Shown: piece after piece, positions 24,342-31,767 of the stretch
How the letters are laid out: every line of letters starts with the position of its first letter
Numbering within the stretch: the first letter of the stretch is position 1
Assembly: GCA_900766045.1 (NCBI GenBank)
Contig: CAAFTW010000057.1
Coordinates: 1-34,972, forward strand
Source: Clostridia bacterium
GTDB taxonomy: Bacteria > Bacillota > Clostridia > Peptostreptococcales > Anaerovoracaceae
DNA: 34,972 nt
Direction of reading: 5' to 3'
Notes under the pieces: model-generated
Database searches by the model: none
What the model was told of the DNA's origin: nothing
The model's input: the letters and a program-made list of their open reading frames with translations, nothing else
Program-made: the position numbers and the translations under genes

Positions 24342-24566
24342 CTAAATCTTTGCCAAAAGAATCAGTGCGACAACGAATCCTAATACCAGCGCGGTCTCCA
24401 TGATGGCCATAGCGACGATCATGTAAGCAACCATCTTATTGCTCATTTCCGGCTGACGGGAAATTCCGTGCATCGCTCCGTTAGATACAATACCTTGTCC
24501 AATTCCTACACCCATTGCGGCAAGACCCATGCAGAGTCCTGCACCAATTGCGATAAGTCCACCCAT
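24342..24566 (-). CDS. atpE: F-type ATP synthase c subunit
   Basis: The c subunit forms the ion-carrying ring. The 74-residue hairpin has two membrane helices joined by the polar loop SRQPE (36-40). The carboxylate is E57 in AIMETALVLG. Q24 in GIGQG and T58 next to E57 occupy positions used for sodium binding in Ilyobacter-type rings (Gln32, Glu65, Ser66), though the Tyr of those rings is Leu here. AGGAGG precedes the start, and the gene begins 2 bp after atpB ends. Confidence 0.96.
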   Translation of the reverse strand: MGGLIAIGAGLCMGLAAMGVGIGQGIVSNGAMHGISRQPEMSNKMVAYMIVAMAIMETALVLGFVVALILLAKI

Positions 24567-24568
24567 TA

Positions 24569-25366
24569 TTATGCCTCCTGTTCAGCTGATTTCAGCTCAC
24601 GTTTCTGTTGACGGCGCAGCTTCTTCTGTCTGCGCTTCTCTGCTGTCTCGGGCATCTCTCCGGCAAGAGCGCTGTTCAGGTTGACAGCAGTCAATACAGT
24701 AAAGATATACGCCTGAATGACTGGTTCGAAGATATCGAAGAAGCAGTTCAGCGGAATTCCGGTCACGCACCGTAAGATCGGCACGGAGCAGAATTTCAGA
24801 CTCAGCTTGCCCATGAATGCCAGCCACATATCGACAACGACCATGCCGCCGAAGATGTTACCGAACAGACGCAGTGCAAGCGTTACCGGGAATGTAATAT
24901 CACTGATGATATTCATGATGATCATGAACGGATACGGATCCGTCTGCTCACGCAGTCTTCCCTTGAAGCCCAGGTGTTTTACCGAGCTTACCTGAATAAT
25001 CAGGAAGGACATCAGCGCTAGTGCGGCGGTAACGTTCAGGTCCGCTGTAACCGGACGCAGTCCGAGCAGTCCCAGACTGTTGGCAAACAGCAAAAATATT
25101 ACCAGCGTTCCCAGGTAAGGTGCGTATACATCTCCTGTTTTTCTGCCGAGATTCGTGTGTGCAAAGTTATAGACAAACCCGACGATGGTCTCTGCAACCA
25201 CCTGCTTCCCTTTTGGGACAGGTTTCAGATTGCTTCCCATCCAGATGCCGAGTATCGATAAGATGATGCAGATCAGAATCTCAAAGCAGACACTCTCACT
25301 CAGAAAGACGTGACCATTTCCGAACGTGAGGATAATCCTCGGTCCGATATGATTTAAATCAATCAC
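24569..25366 (-). CDS. atpB: F-type ATP synthase a subunit
   Basis: Subunit a forms the two ion half-channels against the c-ring. The 265-residue protein has five or six membrane segments and the essential arginine in TLALRLFGNIFGG. The frame is open back to 25408, but AAGGAGG lies 7 nt before the GTG at 25366, which gives the normal N-terminus; this start is preferred. The C-terminus is highly basic (RRQKKLRRQQKRE). It is the first atp gene; no atpI was seen upstream. Confidence 0.94.
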   Translation of the reverse strand: MIDLNHIGPRIILTFGNGHVFLSESVCFEILICIILSILGIWMGSNLKPVPKGKQVVAETIVGFVYNFAHTNLGRKTGDVYAPYLGTLVIFLLFANSLGLLGLRPVTADLNVTAALALMSFLIIQVSSVKHLGFKGRLREQTDPYPFMIIMNIISDITFPVTLALRLFGNIFGGMVVVDMWLAFMGKLSLKFCSVPILRCVTGIPLNCFFDIFEPVIQAYIFTVLTAVNLNSALAGEMPETAEKRRQKKLRRQQKRELKSAEQEA

Positions 25367-25497
25367 GGCTTTCCCTCCTTTTTCCAGCAGAATCCTGCGT
25401 TCGCGCACCCTGAAATACAGTTCTGCAGCACTGCTTAGGGAGCAACTGACGGAATCGGGAATCTGCAGCGGAGCTTTTCTTAACTTCGCTGAAAGCT

Positions 25498-25525
25498 ATT
25501 TTAACCATTTTGCTATGAAAGTAAA
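25498..25525 (-). promoter_or_regulatory. Possible proximal atp promoter
   Basis: On the minus strand TTTACT (25520-25525) and TAAAAT (25498-25503) are spaced 16 bp. If used, transcripts would skip the upstream terminator hairpin. Confidence 0.35.
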
Positions 25526-25600
25526 GCAATAAAGTGACATCTACACAGAAAATACATATTGCTTATTTCTTCTTAATAAAATCATAAGAATTATTAAGTT

Positions 25601-25663
25601 GAAAAAAGGGAATTTCCGCGAAATTTGTGTTTCACCCACAAATATTCACAGGGAAATCCCCTT
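25601..25663 (-). terminator. Terminator/attenuator hairpin in atp leader
   Basis: On the minus strand an outer stem (AAGGGGATTTCC with GGAAATTCCCTT) encloses an inner one (ATTTGTG/CACAAAT). Six T follow (25602-25607). It begins at the predicted start site of the promoter at 25668-25695, so it would stop that transcript after about 60 nt unless refolded. Confidence 0.6.
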
Positions 25664-25667
25664 GTAA

Positions 25668-25695
25668 ATTATAACGTAAGTTATTTTTTTGACAA
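25668..25695 (-). promoter_or_regulatory. Distal atp promoter with palindromic operator
   Basis: On the minus strand TTGTCA (25690-25695) and TATAAT (25668-25673) are spaced 16 bp. The -35 lies in the left arm of a perfect 8-bp inverted repeat TTGACAAC...GTTGTCAA (25689-25720), a likely repressor or activator site. Confidence 0.55.
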
Positions 25696-25738
25696 CGACA
25701 TTTTTGTCATCTGTTGTCAATTAAGGATTTTATGTGAT

Positions 25739-25785
25739 AAAGTTACATAAAATACCCCGGATGACGGTGAATTTTATGTAACTTT
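25739..25785. repeat. 15-bp perfect inverted repeat
   Basis: The arms at 25739-25753 and 25771-25785 are perfectly complementary (AAAGTTACATAAAAT), with a 17-bp GC-richer centre. A further direct ATTTTATGT copy lies at 25727-25735. There is no U-run on either side, so an operator is more likely than a terminator. Confidence 0.6.
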
Positions 25786-25858
25786 TGCATTCATTTCCAT
25801 ACACTTTGTGCTGCAGTCTATCAGACTTATCCTATTTTCCTCCCTATCCTGAACATAG

Positions 25859-25906
25859 TAAAAGGGCTGCTGCCCTATGCTCATGCAAGCTCAGGGCAGC
25901 AGCTCC
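25859..25906 (-). terminator. his operon terminator
   Basis: A perfect 11-bp stem (GCTGCTGCCCT, 25866-25876 with 25893-25903) is followed on the minus strand by CCTTTTAC. It starts about 37 nt after the hisK stop. Confidence 0.8.
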
Positions 25907-25942
25907 TTCAATGTTTATATGCGTATGATACTTTTTCTTTCC

Positions 25943-26800
25943 CTATTCCGGCTTGAAATCCTGAAAATGATAATCCAGGAATTTCCGGTTATGGCAGTCA
26001 CTGGATAAAATCAACGGACAGCCCAGTTTCTGAATCTGATCCAGGAAGAAGAAATCCGGGTAGGGTCTTGAACGGTATTCTTTTGCCATACCGCCCATGT
26101 TAATCTCAAATACCGGTTTTCCCTCTTCACCCAGGAGATCTGAGATGCCTTTCCTCCTGATCCATCTCTGCGACGCGATCTTCTCCAGTGCCGCCATTCC
26201 GCAGTCCCTGTACCACTCTGCCTTCTCATCCCAGTAGTGCCCGCCTTCGTTGAACTTGCAGACCAGGTCGAAGTGTCCGACGATATCCGCGCCTGTCTTC
26301 TCCAGAACCCCCGCTTCCGTCTCGAAATAACACTCCACGTAATCTCTGACCCTTCCTCTGAAATGCTCCTCGATGGCATGCTCCATGATTTCCGCCGTAT
26401 TATCCACGCTGAGGTAAACGCCGTCTTTCTTTACATAGTGGGTGGAACCGATGATATAGTCGTAATCAAACGGCTCCGGGGCCTTCATTCCGGTCTCCTT
26501 CAGCGAGTCCTCCGCATAGAGGTCTTTTTCGATGCCCAGACGAATGTCGATCTGATTCTTATATTTTTCTTTCAGGCCGAGAATTTCCTGCCTGTAGGAT
26601 TCTTCACCTTCTGCCGTCATGCAGCAGTCCAGGTCATGAGGCGCAAAGCCGTGTCCGGAAAATCCCAGAAGCTGAAAATCCAGCTCCAGGGCCCGCTTTA
26701 CCATATCTTCCGGCTTGTCTTTCCCGTCACAGTATACGGAATGCGTATGCAGGTTATATTTTCCCGCCGGCCCGATCAGGCCGCGAATGCGTTCTGCCAT
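25943..26800 (-). CDS. hisK: Histidinol-phosphatase, PHP family
   Basis: This enzyme removes phosphate from L-histidinol phosphate, the step before histidinol dehydrogenase. The 285-residue protein has the PHP metal ligands in NLHTHSVYCDG (H18, H20), FSGHG, GIEKD, GSTHY, GHFDLV and SSDCHN. The HAD-type domain of bifunctional HisB is absent from the hisB gene of this operon, so a PHP enzyme is expected. It starts 15 bp after hisIE and is the last gene of the operon. Confidence 0.9.
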   Translation of the reverse strand: MAERIRGLIGPAGKYNLHTHSVYCDGKDKPEDMVKRALELDFQLLGFSGHGFAPHDLDCCMTAEGEESYRQEILGLKEKYKNQIDIRLGIEKDLYAEDSLKETGMKAPEPFDYDYIIGSTHYVKKDGVYLSVDNTAEIMEHAIEEHFRGRVRDYVECYFETEAGVLEKTGADIVGHFDLVCKFNEGGHYWDEKAEWYRDCGMAALEKIASQRWIRRKGISDLLGEEGKPVFEINMGGMAKEYRSRPYPDFFFLDQIQKLGCPLILSSDCHNRKFLDYHFQDFKPE

Positions 26801-26815
26801 TTCACCCTCCTGCTT

Positions 26816-27529
26816 TTACTTTTTCTCTGCGTCTCCGTCTTCCGGAGTAACTGGAGCGGTCTCATAGGTCTGTTTCTTTTTCTGGTCGATCACGCGGCGT
26901 CTTCTCATCTCGTCCTCCACATCGCTGAGAGGAATTCCCATTTCCGCCAGCATGACCATGACGTGGTAGGCCAGGTCTGCCGTCTCATAAACGGTCTCTC
27001 CCCGGTCACCGGACTTGGCGGCGATGATGACTTCTGCCGCCTCCTCACCGACCTTCTTCAGAATCTTATCGATTCCCTGATCAAAGAGATAGGACGTGTA
27101 ACTTCCCTCCGGCTTCGTCATTTTCCGTTCTTCCAGAAGCTCATACAGGGACTGCATCGTGATCTTTTTCTTTTCTTCCAGCTTCTTCTCTTCTTCCTCG
27201 ACTTCGGTCACAGGGTATTCGAAGCAGGATTCTGTCCCCATATGGCAGGCCGGACCGTCTTTTCTGACCAGGACCGTAAGGGCGTCCCGGTCGCAGTCGG
27301 CGATCATTTTTACGATATGCTGATAGTTTCCGGAAGTTTCCCCCTTATGCCAGTACTCCTGCCGGGATCTGGACCAGAATACGGTCTGGCCGCACTCCAG
27401 TGTCCTTCTCAGGCTCTCCCGGTTCATATAGGCCAGAGTCAGGACACGTTTTGTTTCCGCGTCCTGGACGATTGCCGGAATCAGTCCTTTTTCATCATAT
27501 TTCAGTTCATCGATAGATACCATGCTCAT
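26816..27529 (-). CDS. hisIE: Bifunctional phosphoribosyl-AMP cyclohydrolase / phosphoribosyl-ATP pyrophosphatase
   Basis: HisIE catalyses the second and third steps of histidine synthesis. The N-terminal HisI domain (about 1-115) has the zinc and metal ligands in DCDRDA, CHMGTESCFEY and the FWSRSRQEYWHKGE motif. The C-terminal HisE domain (about 135-220) has GIDKILKKVGEEAAEVIIAAK and the ETADLAYH helix. A Glu/Lys-rich linker joins them. The frame is open to 27628, overlapping hisF by about 50 bp; the ATG at 27529 (or the next at 27523, 8 nt from GGGAG) fits family N-termini. The 25 bp upstream nearly repeat the sequence before nifS. Confidence 0.93.
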   Translation of the reverse strand: MSMVSIDELKYDEKGLIPAIVQDAETKRVLTLAYMNRESLRRTLECGQTVFWSRSRQEYWHKGETSGNYQHIVKMIADCDRDALTVLVRKDGPACHMGTESCFEYPVTEVEEEEKKLEEKKKITMQSLYELLEERKMTKPEGSYTSYLFDQGIDKILKKVGEEAAEVIIAAKSGDRGETVYETADLAYHVMVMLAEMGIPLSDVEDEMRRRRVIDQKKKQTYETAPVTPEDGDAEKK

Positions 27530-27534
27530 TACTC

Positions 27535-27559
27535 CCTTGTCCCGTGTGAATTTTGTCTC
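27535..27559 (-). repeat. 25-bp element shared with the nifS leader (his copy)
   Basis: This segment matches 2884-2908 at 22 of 25 positions, in the same orientation and the same distance from a double ATG start. It ends in the ACAAGG ribosome-binding area of hisIE. Confidence 0.6.
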
Positions 27560-27578
27560 TGACTGTGTGATCAGCGGA

Positions 27579-28355
27579 TTATTTCTCTGCGCGTCTGACT
27601 GGACGAACCGGAATGCCGGCCGCTGCAAGCTGGTCTTTCAGGTCGGCGATGGAAACTTCGCCAAAGTGGAAAATCGAAGCGGCCAGTCCTGCGTCAATGT
27701 CCGGGATTTCCTTAAACAGGGTGATAAAATCCTGAATGGAGCCTGCCCCGCCGGATGCGATGACCGGAACATGCGCGATCTCTTCTACCGCCTTCAGCAT
27801 CTCCAGGTCAAATCCCTTCTTTACGCCGTCGGTGTCGATGCTGTTCAGCACGATTTCTCCGGCGCCAAGCTCCTGGCCTTTCTCGATCCACTCCAGGGCA
27901 TCCATGCCGGTGTCTTCACGGCCGCCGCGGGTAAATACCGTATAATGGCCGTCGGATCTTGCTGCGTCCACGGAAAGAACGACACACTGGTCGCCGTACT
28001 TTTCTGCAGCCTCCTTAATCAGTTCAGGATTGGCGATGGCTCCTGAGTTTACGGAGACCTTATCTGCGCCGCACTTCAGGACGCGGTCAAAATCATCGAT
28101 GGTCCGGATTCCGCCGCCGACGGAGAGCGGAATGAAAATGGTAGAGGCCACTTCTTTCAGGATGTCCGTGAAGAGCTGACGGCCTTCCGCGCTCGCGGTG
28201 ATGTCATAGAACACCAGCTCGTCCGCTCCGTGGTCACTGTAATATTTCCCCAGTTCCACCGGAGAAGATACATCCGATAAATCCTTAAAATTCACACCTT
28301 TCACAACTCTTCCGTCCTTCACGTCCAGGCACGGAATAATTCTTTTTGTAATCAT
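27579..28355 (-). CDS. hisF: Imidazole glycerol phosphate synthase, cyclase subunit
   Basis: HisF joins with the glutaminase HisH to close the imidazole ring, yielding IGP and AICAR. The 258-residue TIM barrel has the catalytic aspartates in CLDVKDGRVVKG and VLSVDAARS, plus phosphate-binding SVGGGI and ASGGAGS. It is preceded by a 214-bp structured spacer after hisA. Confidence 0.96.
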   Translation of the reverse strand: MITKRIIPCLDVKDGRVVKGVNFKDLSDVSSPVELGKYYSDHGADELVFYDITASAEGRQLFTDILKEVASTIFIPLSVGGGIRTIDDFDRVLKCGADKVSVNSGAIANPELIKEAAEKYGDQCVVLSVDAARSDGHYTVFTRGGREDTGMDALEWIEKGQELGAGEIVLNSIDTDGVKKGFDLEMLKAVEEIAHVPVIASGGAGSIQDFITLFKEIPDIDAGLAASIFHFGEVSIADLKDQLAAAGIPVRPVRRAEK

Positions 28356-28569
28356 AGTCTGCCCCTTTTATCTTATGTTGAATAGAGAACGCGGGAGACC
28401 TCTTCATAAGATCTCCCGCGCAGAATTGGATTCTTGGTATTTTATTTTTTGTCCATCCCCCCTGTGCCTCCCCCCGGCCTTACCGTCCCGGGGTCCTTCC
28501 CTGCCACACAGAGGATGGTTTATACGCGCCGGTTTTCCGGCTTTTCAGCAGTAACTCTGCCGAGATTTA
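28356..28569 (-). other. Structured spacer between hisA and hisF
   Basis: On the minus strand, after hisA, come a GCCGG-AAAA-CCGGC hairpin, a long-range pairing CCATCC...GGATGG with CTGTG...CACAG enclosing a CCCCGG/CCGGGG stem, an A-rich run, and a perfect 9-bp hairpin CGCGGGAGA/TCTCCCGCG (28390-28420) followed by TTCTCTATT. It is unusual in an otherwise tightly packed operon. Confidence 0.5.
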
Positions 28570-29292
28570 TTACTCGTCGAATTCACGGATGACTTCACCG
28601 ATGTCCAGAGCGCCGGTATACAGTGCGCGTCCGATAATGGCGCCGTCCACTCCGATCTCGGCCAGTGCGCCCAGATCGTCCATGGAAGAGATTCCGCCGG
28701 AAGCGATGATGTCAATGTAGCCGCCGTAATCAGCAACCAGCTTCTTATACAGCTCCAGATTGGTGCCGCTCATGGCGCCGTCCTTGGAAATGTCGGTCGT
28801 GATGATGGTATGACATCCGTCATCGATCAGCGTCTTTACCAGCTCATCGATCGTGACCTTGGTGACTTCTGTCCATCCGTTGATTGCCGCGTTGGCTCCG
28901 GAAATATCGATGCCGACCGCAACATTGTCTCCGTGCTTCTTAATCATGCGCGCGGTGAACTCCGGGTCCTTGATGGCCATTGTTCCGATGATGACACGCA
29001 GAGCACCTACGGAAGCATAATCCGTGATAATCTCTTCATTGCGGATGCCGCCGCCGATTTCTACCAGCAGGTCCGTTTCTTCGATAATTTCTTTTACCGC
29101 AGAAAAATTAGGCTGTGTTCCGTCAATTGCTCCGTCCAGATCGACGACATGCAGATACTGTGCACCCGCATCCTGGAACTCCTGCGCAATATCCAGCGGA
29201 TGCTCGCTGTAAACCGTCTTCTTGCTGTAATCTCCGCGAAGCAGACGAACCACACTGCCGCCCTGCAAATCGATAGCTGGAAAGATCTTCAT
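28570..29292 (-). CDS. hisA: ProFAR isomerase
   Basis: HisA catalyses the Amadori rearrangement of ProFAR to PRFAR. The 240-residue TIM barrel shows PAIDLQGGSVVRLLRGDY (general base D8), EIGGGIRN, TDISKDGAMSGTN (second catalytic Asp) and ASGGISS. It starts 29 bp after hisH and precedes the structured spacer. Confidence 0.96.
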   Translation of the reverse strand: MKIFPAIDLQGGSVVRLLRGDYSKKTVYSEHPLDIAQEFQDAGAQYLHVVDLDGAIDGTQPNFSAVKEIIEETDLLVEIGGGIRNEEIITDYASVGALRVIIGTMAIKDPEFTARMIKKHGDNVAVGIDISGANAAINGWTEVTKVTIDELVKTLIDDGCHTIITTDISKDGAMSGTNLELYKKLVADYGGYIDIIASGGISSMDDLGALAEIGVDGAIIGRALYTGALDIGEVIREFDE

Positions 29293-29321
29293 TATTAAAA
29301 CAACCTCCTGTAACCTGAGGT

Positions 29322-29939
29322 CTACATCTCACAGAATGCTCTGAGGATGTCCAGACCCACATCTCCGCTCTTCTCGGGATGGAACTGCAGACCATAGACA
29401 TTGTCCTTCTGTACCGCAGCCGTCAATTCTGCTCCGTAGTCCGTTGTGGCGATCACGCTGCTGTCGCAGTCGGTGCCGTAATAGGAATGGACAAAATAAA
29501 CGTAGTCTCCCTCTCCGATATTTTTAAAAATCTCGCTTTTCGGGCGTCCTTTCGGAAAATGCAGCGCATTCCAGCCGATCTGAGGAACTTTATATCCCTC
29601 CGGGACAACTGGTTCCATGGAGACCACACTGCCCTCGATCAGACCCAGGCCTTCATGTTCTCCATATTCCATGCTGCGCTCGAACAGCATCTGCATGCCC
29701 AGACAGATACCGAGAAGCGGTTTCCCCTCAGCAGCCTGTTCCTTTACCAGACTTCCGAGTCCCGTATCCTTCAGTTTCTGCGCCGCATCCGCAAACGCGC
29801 CGACACCTGGCAGAATAATCTTATCCGCAGTTTCAATCTCCTTCCGGTCTCCCGTCAGAGTGATATCCGCGCCGATTCTGCGGAATGAATGCACGAGCGA
29901 GAAGATGTTTCCCACTCCATAGTCAATAATCGCAATCAT
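29322..29939 (-). CDS. hisH: Imidazole glycerol phosphate synthase, glutaminase subunit
   Basis: HisH releases ammonia from glutamine and channels it to HisF. The 205-residue class I amidotransferase has the nucleophile C79 in LLGICLGMQ, the LPGVGAF oxyanion-hole strand and the His-Glu pair in LQFHPEKSG. A 166-bp spacer with a possible internal promoter lies upstream. Confidence 0.95.
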   Translation of the reverse strand: MIAIIDYGVGNIFSLVHSFRRIGADITLTGDRKEIETADKIILPGVGAFADAAQKLKDTGLGSLVKEQAAEGKPLLGICLGMQMLFERSMEYGEHEGLGLIEGSVVSMEPVVPEGYKVPQIGWNALHFPKGRPKSEIFKNIGEGDYVYFVHSYYGTDCDSSVIATTDYGAELTAAVQKDNVYGLQFHPEKSGDVGLDILRAFCEM

Positions 29940-29987
29940 AGCAGCCTCCCGGCAGCCCTGCAGAATAATCTACAAGCATGCCTCTTT

Positions 29988-30016
29988 ATTTTACTCAAAA
30001 TTAAATATTTATGCAA
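29988..30016 (-). promoter_or_regulatory. Possible internal promoter before hisH
   Basis: On the minus strand TTGCAT (30011-30016) and TAAAAT (29988-29993) are spaced 17 bp in the hisB-hisH gap. It could supplement transcription of the distal his genes. Confidence 0.4.
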
Positions 30017-30105
30017 CCACACGAAATCCCAGAAAGCGCATGTTTAGATGTAAATATCACAACTTCACAGGAATTTCACCTTGCGGCTGTTTAATTTTTC
30101 CCTTG

Positions 30106-30696
30106 TTAAAGGATTCCTTTTGTCGAGGGAATTTCTCCTTCATGCTGCGGATCGATGGCTGTCGCATGATCCATGACGCGGCCGAAGGCCTTAAACATCG
30201 CCTCGATAACGTGATGGGTGTTTTCACCGGCAAATTCCTTGAAATGGAGTGTCACATCTGCCTTCCTCACGAATCCCAGGAAGAAATCCTTCACCAGCTC
30301 AGTGTCGAAGTCTCCGACTTTCGCCTGCGGCATTTCCACGTCGAAGCCCAGATAACTTCTTCCAGAAATATCCACGGCGCAGAGCATCAGCACCTCATCC
30401 ATCGGCAGGGTGATGTCCGCGTAACGGTAAATTCCGCGCCGCTCGCCCAGCGCCTCCATGAAGGCCTCTCCCAGAGCGATTCCGATGTCTTCTGTGGTGT
30501 GATGATAGTCCACATCGATATCCCCGACGCATTTCACGTCAAGATGGAAATTCCCGTGGCGCGTAAACAGCTCCAGCATATGATTCAGAAAGCCGCAGCC
30601 GGTGTCGATCGTTCCCTTTCCATCGCCCTCCAGCGTGAGTTTCAGCGCAATCTGCGTCTCCTTCGTGTCCCGCTTTATTTCTGCCGTTCTCGTCAT
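30106..30696 (-). CDS. hisB: Imidazoleglycerol-phosphate dehydratase
   Basis: HisB dehydrates IGP to imidazole acetol phosphate. The 196-residue protein is the monofunctional form, with the two manganese-binding motifs (GFLNHMLELFTRHG, VDYHHTTEDIGIALG, and the later HVIEAMFKAFGRVMDHA). No phosphatase domain is attached, agreeing with the separate hisK gene. It starts 2 bp after hisC ends. Confidence 0.96.
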   Translation of the reverse strand: MTRTAEIKRDTKETQIALKLTLEGDGKGTIDTGCGFLNHMLELFTRHGNFHLDVKCVGDIDVDYHHTTEDIGIALGEAFMEALGERRGIYRYADITLPMDEVLMLCAVDISGRSYLGFDVEMPQAKVGDFDTELVKDFFLGFVRKADVTLHFKEFAGENTHHVIEAMFKAFGRVMDHATAIDPQHEGEIPSTKGIL

Positions 30697-30698
30697 AT

Positions 30699-31757
30699 TT
30701 ACGCCTCCTTCAGAATGTCCTCGATTTCCTTAAACAGAATGTCCATCTCTTCCGGCGTTCCGATCGTGACGCGGTTCCAGTTTTCGATCAGCGGGTCGTT
30801 CCAGTGGCGGATCAGGACTCTGCGGCTCTTCAGCTCCTCATAGAGCTTTCCCCCGTCGATCTTGTCGCTGCTGACAAAAATAAAATTGGCAAGGGACGGA
30901 ATGACCTGAAAGCCGAGTTTTTCAAAACGCTCTGTGCTGGCCTTTCTCGTAGCCATGATCTTTTTTGCGTTGTCTCTATAATAATCCTCTTCAGAAAGCG
31001 CCGCGATTCCAGCTGCAGCAGTCAGGCTGTTGACGTTATACGGGTTCGTGGAATACTTGATCTTCTCCAGATCGGAAATGACCGTTTTCGATCCGATGGC
31101 GTAACCCAGGCGGGCGCCGGCAAGGGATCTGGACTTGCTGAAGGTCTGTGCAACCAGAAGGTTTTCATATTCTGCCGTCAGCGGAACGCAGCTCTCTGCG
31201 CCGAAATCTACATAGGCTTCATCGATCAGAACCACGTGGTCTGGATTGGTCTCACAGATTTTTCCGATGTCCGCCAGAGAAATCGTTCTTCCCGTCGGTG
31301 CGTTCGGATTGGCGATGACCACCATTTTCCCCGCGTTCATGTAATCTTCCGGGCGGATTCTGAAGTCCTCTGTCAGAGGAACACGCTCGCAGTCTCTTCC
31401 GTGCAGCTGGCCGAATACCTGATAAAATCCATAGCTGGTTTTCGGGAACATGACGCCGTCATGACCGAAGGCAAAGAAGGCGAAATTCAGGATGTCGTCG
31501 GAACCGTTGCTGACAAAAATATTTCTCTCTGTCACGCCGTAACGGTCTGCCAGGGCCTTTTTCAGGGCTGCGGAATCCGGATCGCTGTAAAGGCGGAGTC
31601 TTCTGGCCTTCTCCGGGTCCGTCAGCGCTTCGACGACCTTCGGGCCTGCCGGATAGGGCGACTCGTTGGTGTTCAGCTTGGTGTAAACGGTGTCCTTCGG
31701 CTGTTCACCCGGTGTGTATTCCTCTAGTGATGAAAATCTTGGATCTAAAAACGTCAT
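30699..31757 (-). CDS. hisC: Histidinol-phosphate aminotransferase
   Basis: HisC transfers an amino group from glutamate to imidazole acetol phosphate. From the ATG at 31757 it has 352 residues with fold-type I PLP motifs: NTNESPYPAGP near the start, NPNAPTGR, DEAYVDFG and the PLP lysine in TFSKSRSLAGARLG. The frame runs up to 31808 inside hisG, but GGGGAAG before 31757 and the family N-terminus support the shorter form. It starts 10 bp after hisG, in the place where hisD is commonly found. Confidence 0.94.
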   Translation of the reverse strand: MTFLDPRFSSLEEYTPGEQPKDTVYTKLNTNESPYPAGPKVVEALTDPEKARRLRLYSDPDSAALKKALADRYGVTERNIFVSNGSDDILNFAFFAFGHDGVMFPKTSYGFYQVFGQLHGRDCERVPLTEDFRIRPEDYMNAGKMVVIANPNAPTGRTISLADIGKICETNPDHVVLIDEAYVDFGAESCVPLTAEYENLLVAQTFSKSRSLAGARLGYAIGSKTVISDLEKIKYSTNPYNVNSLTAAAGIAALSEEDYYRDNAKKIMATRKASTERFEKLGFQVIPSLANFIFVSSDKIDGGKLYEELKSRRVLIRHWNDPLIENWNRVTIGTPEEMDILFKEIEDILKEA

Positions 31758-31767
31758 AGTCTTCCCC

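Larger units (their letters stand above)
25367..25942. other. Regulatory region between his and atp operons
   Basis: This 576-bp AT-rich region has no gene. Reading in the direction of transcription it contains the his terminator (25859-25906), three ATTTTATGT half-sites (25727-25785), a palindrome overlapping a promoter -35 (25689-25720), that promoter (25668-25695), a terminator-like hairpin right at its start site (25601-25663), and a possible second promoter (25498-25525) nearer atpB. Confidence 0.65.

Noticed and set aside
25571..25600. Separate gene between his and atp operons
   Set aside because: All frames in 25409-25942 are short and stop-rich; the signals present are regulatory.
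26237..27562. 441-codon plus-strand frame opposite hisK and hisIE
   Set aside because: It spans the complements of two well-supported genes and resembles no protein family.
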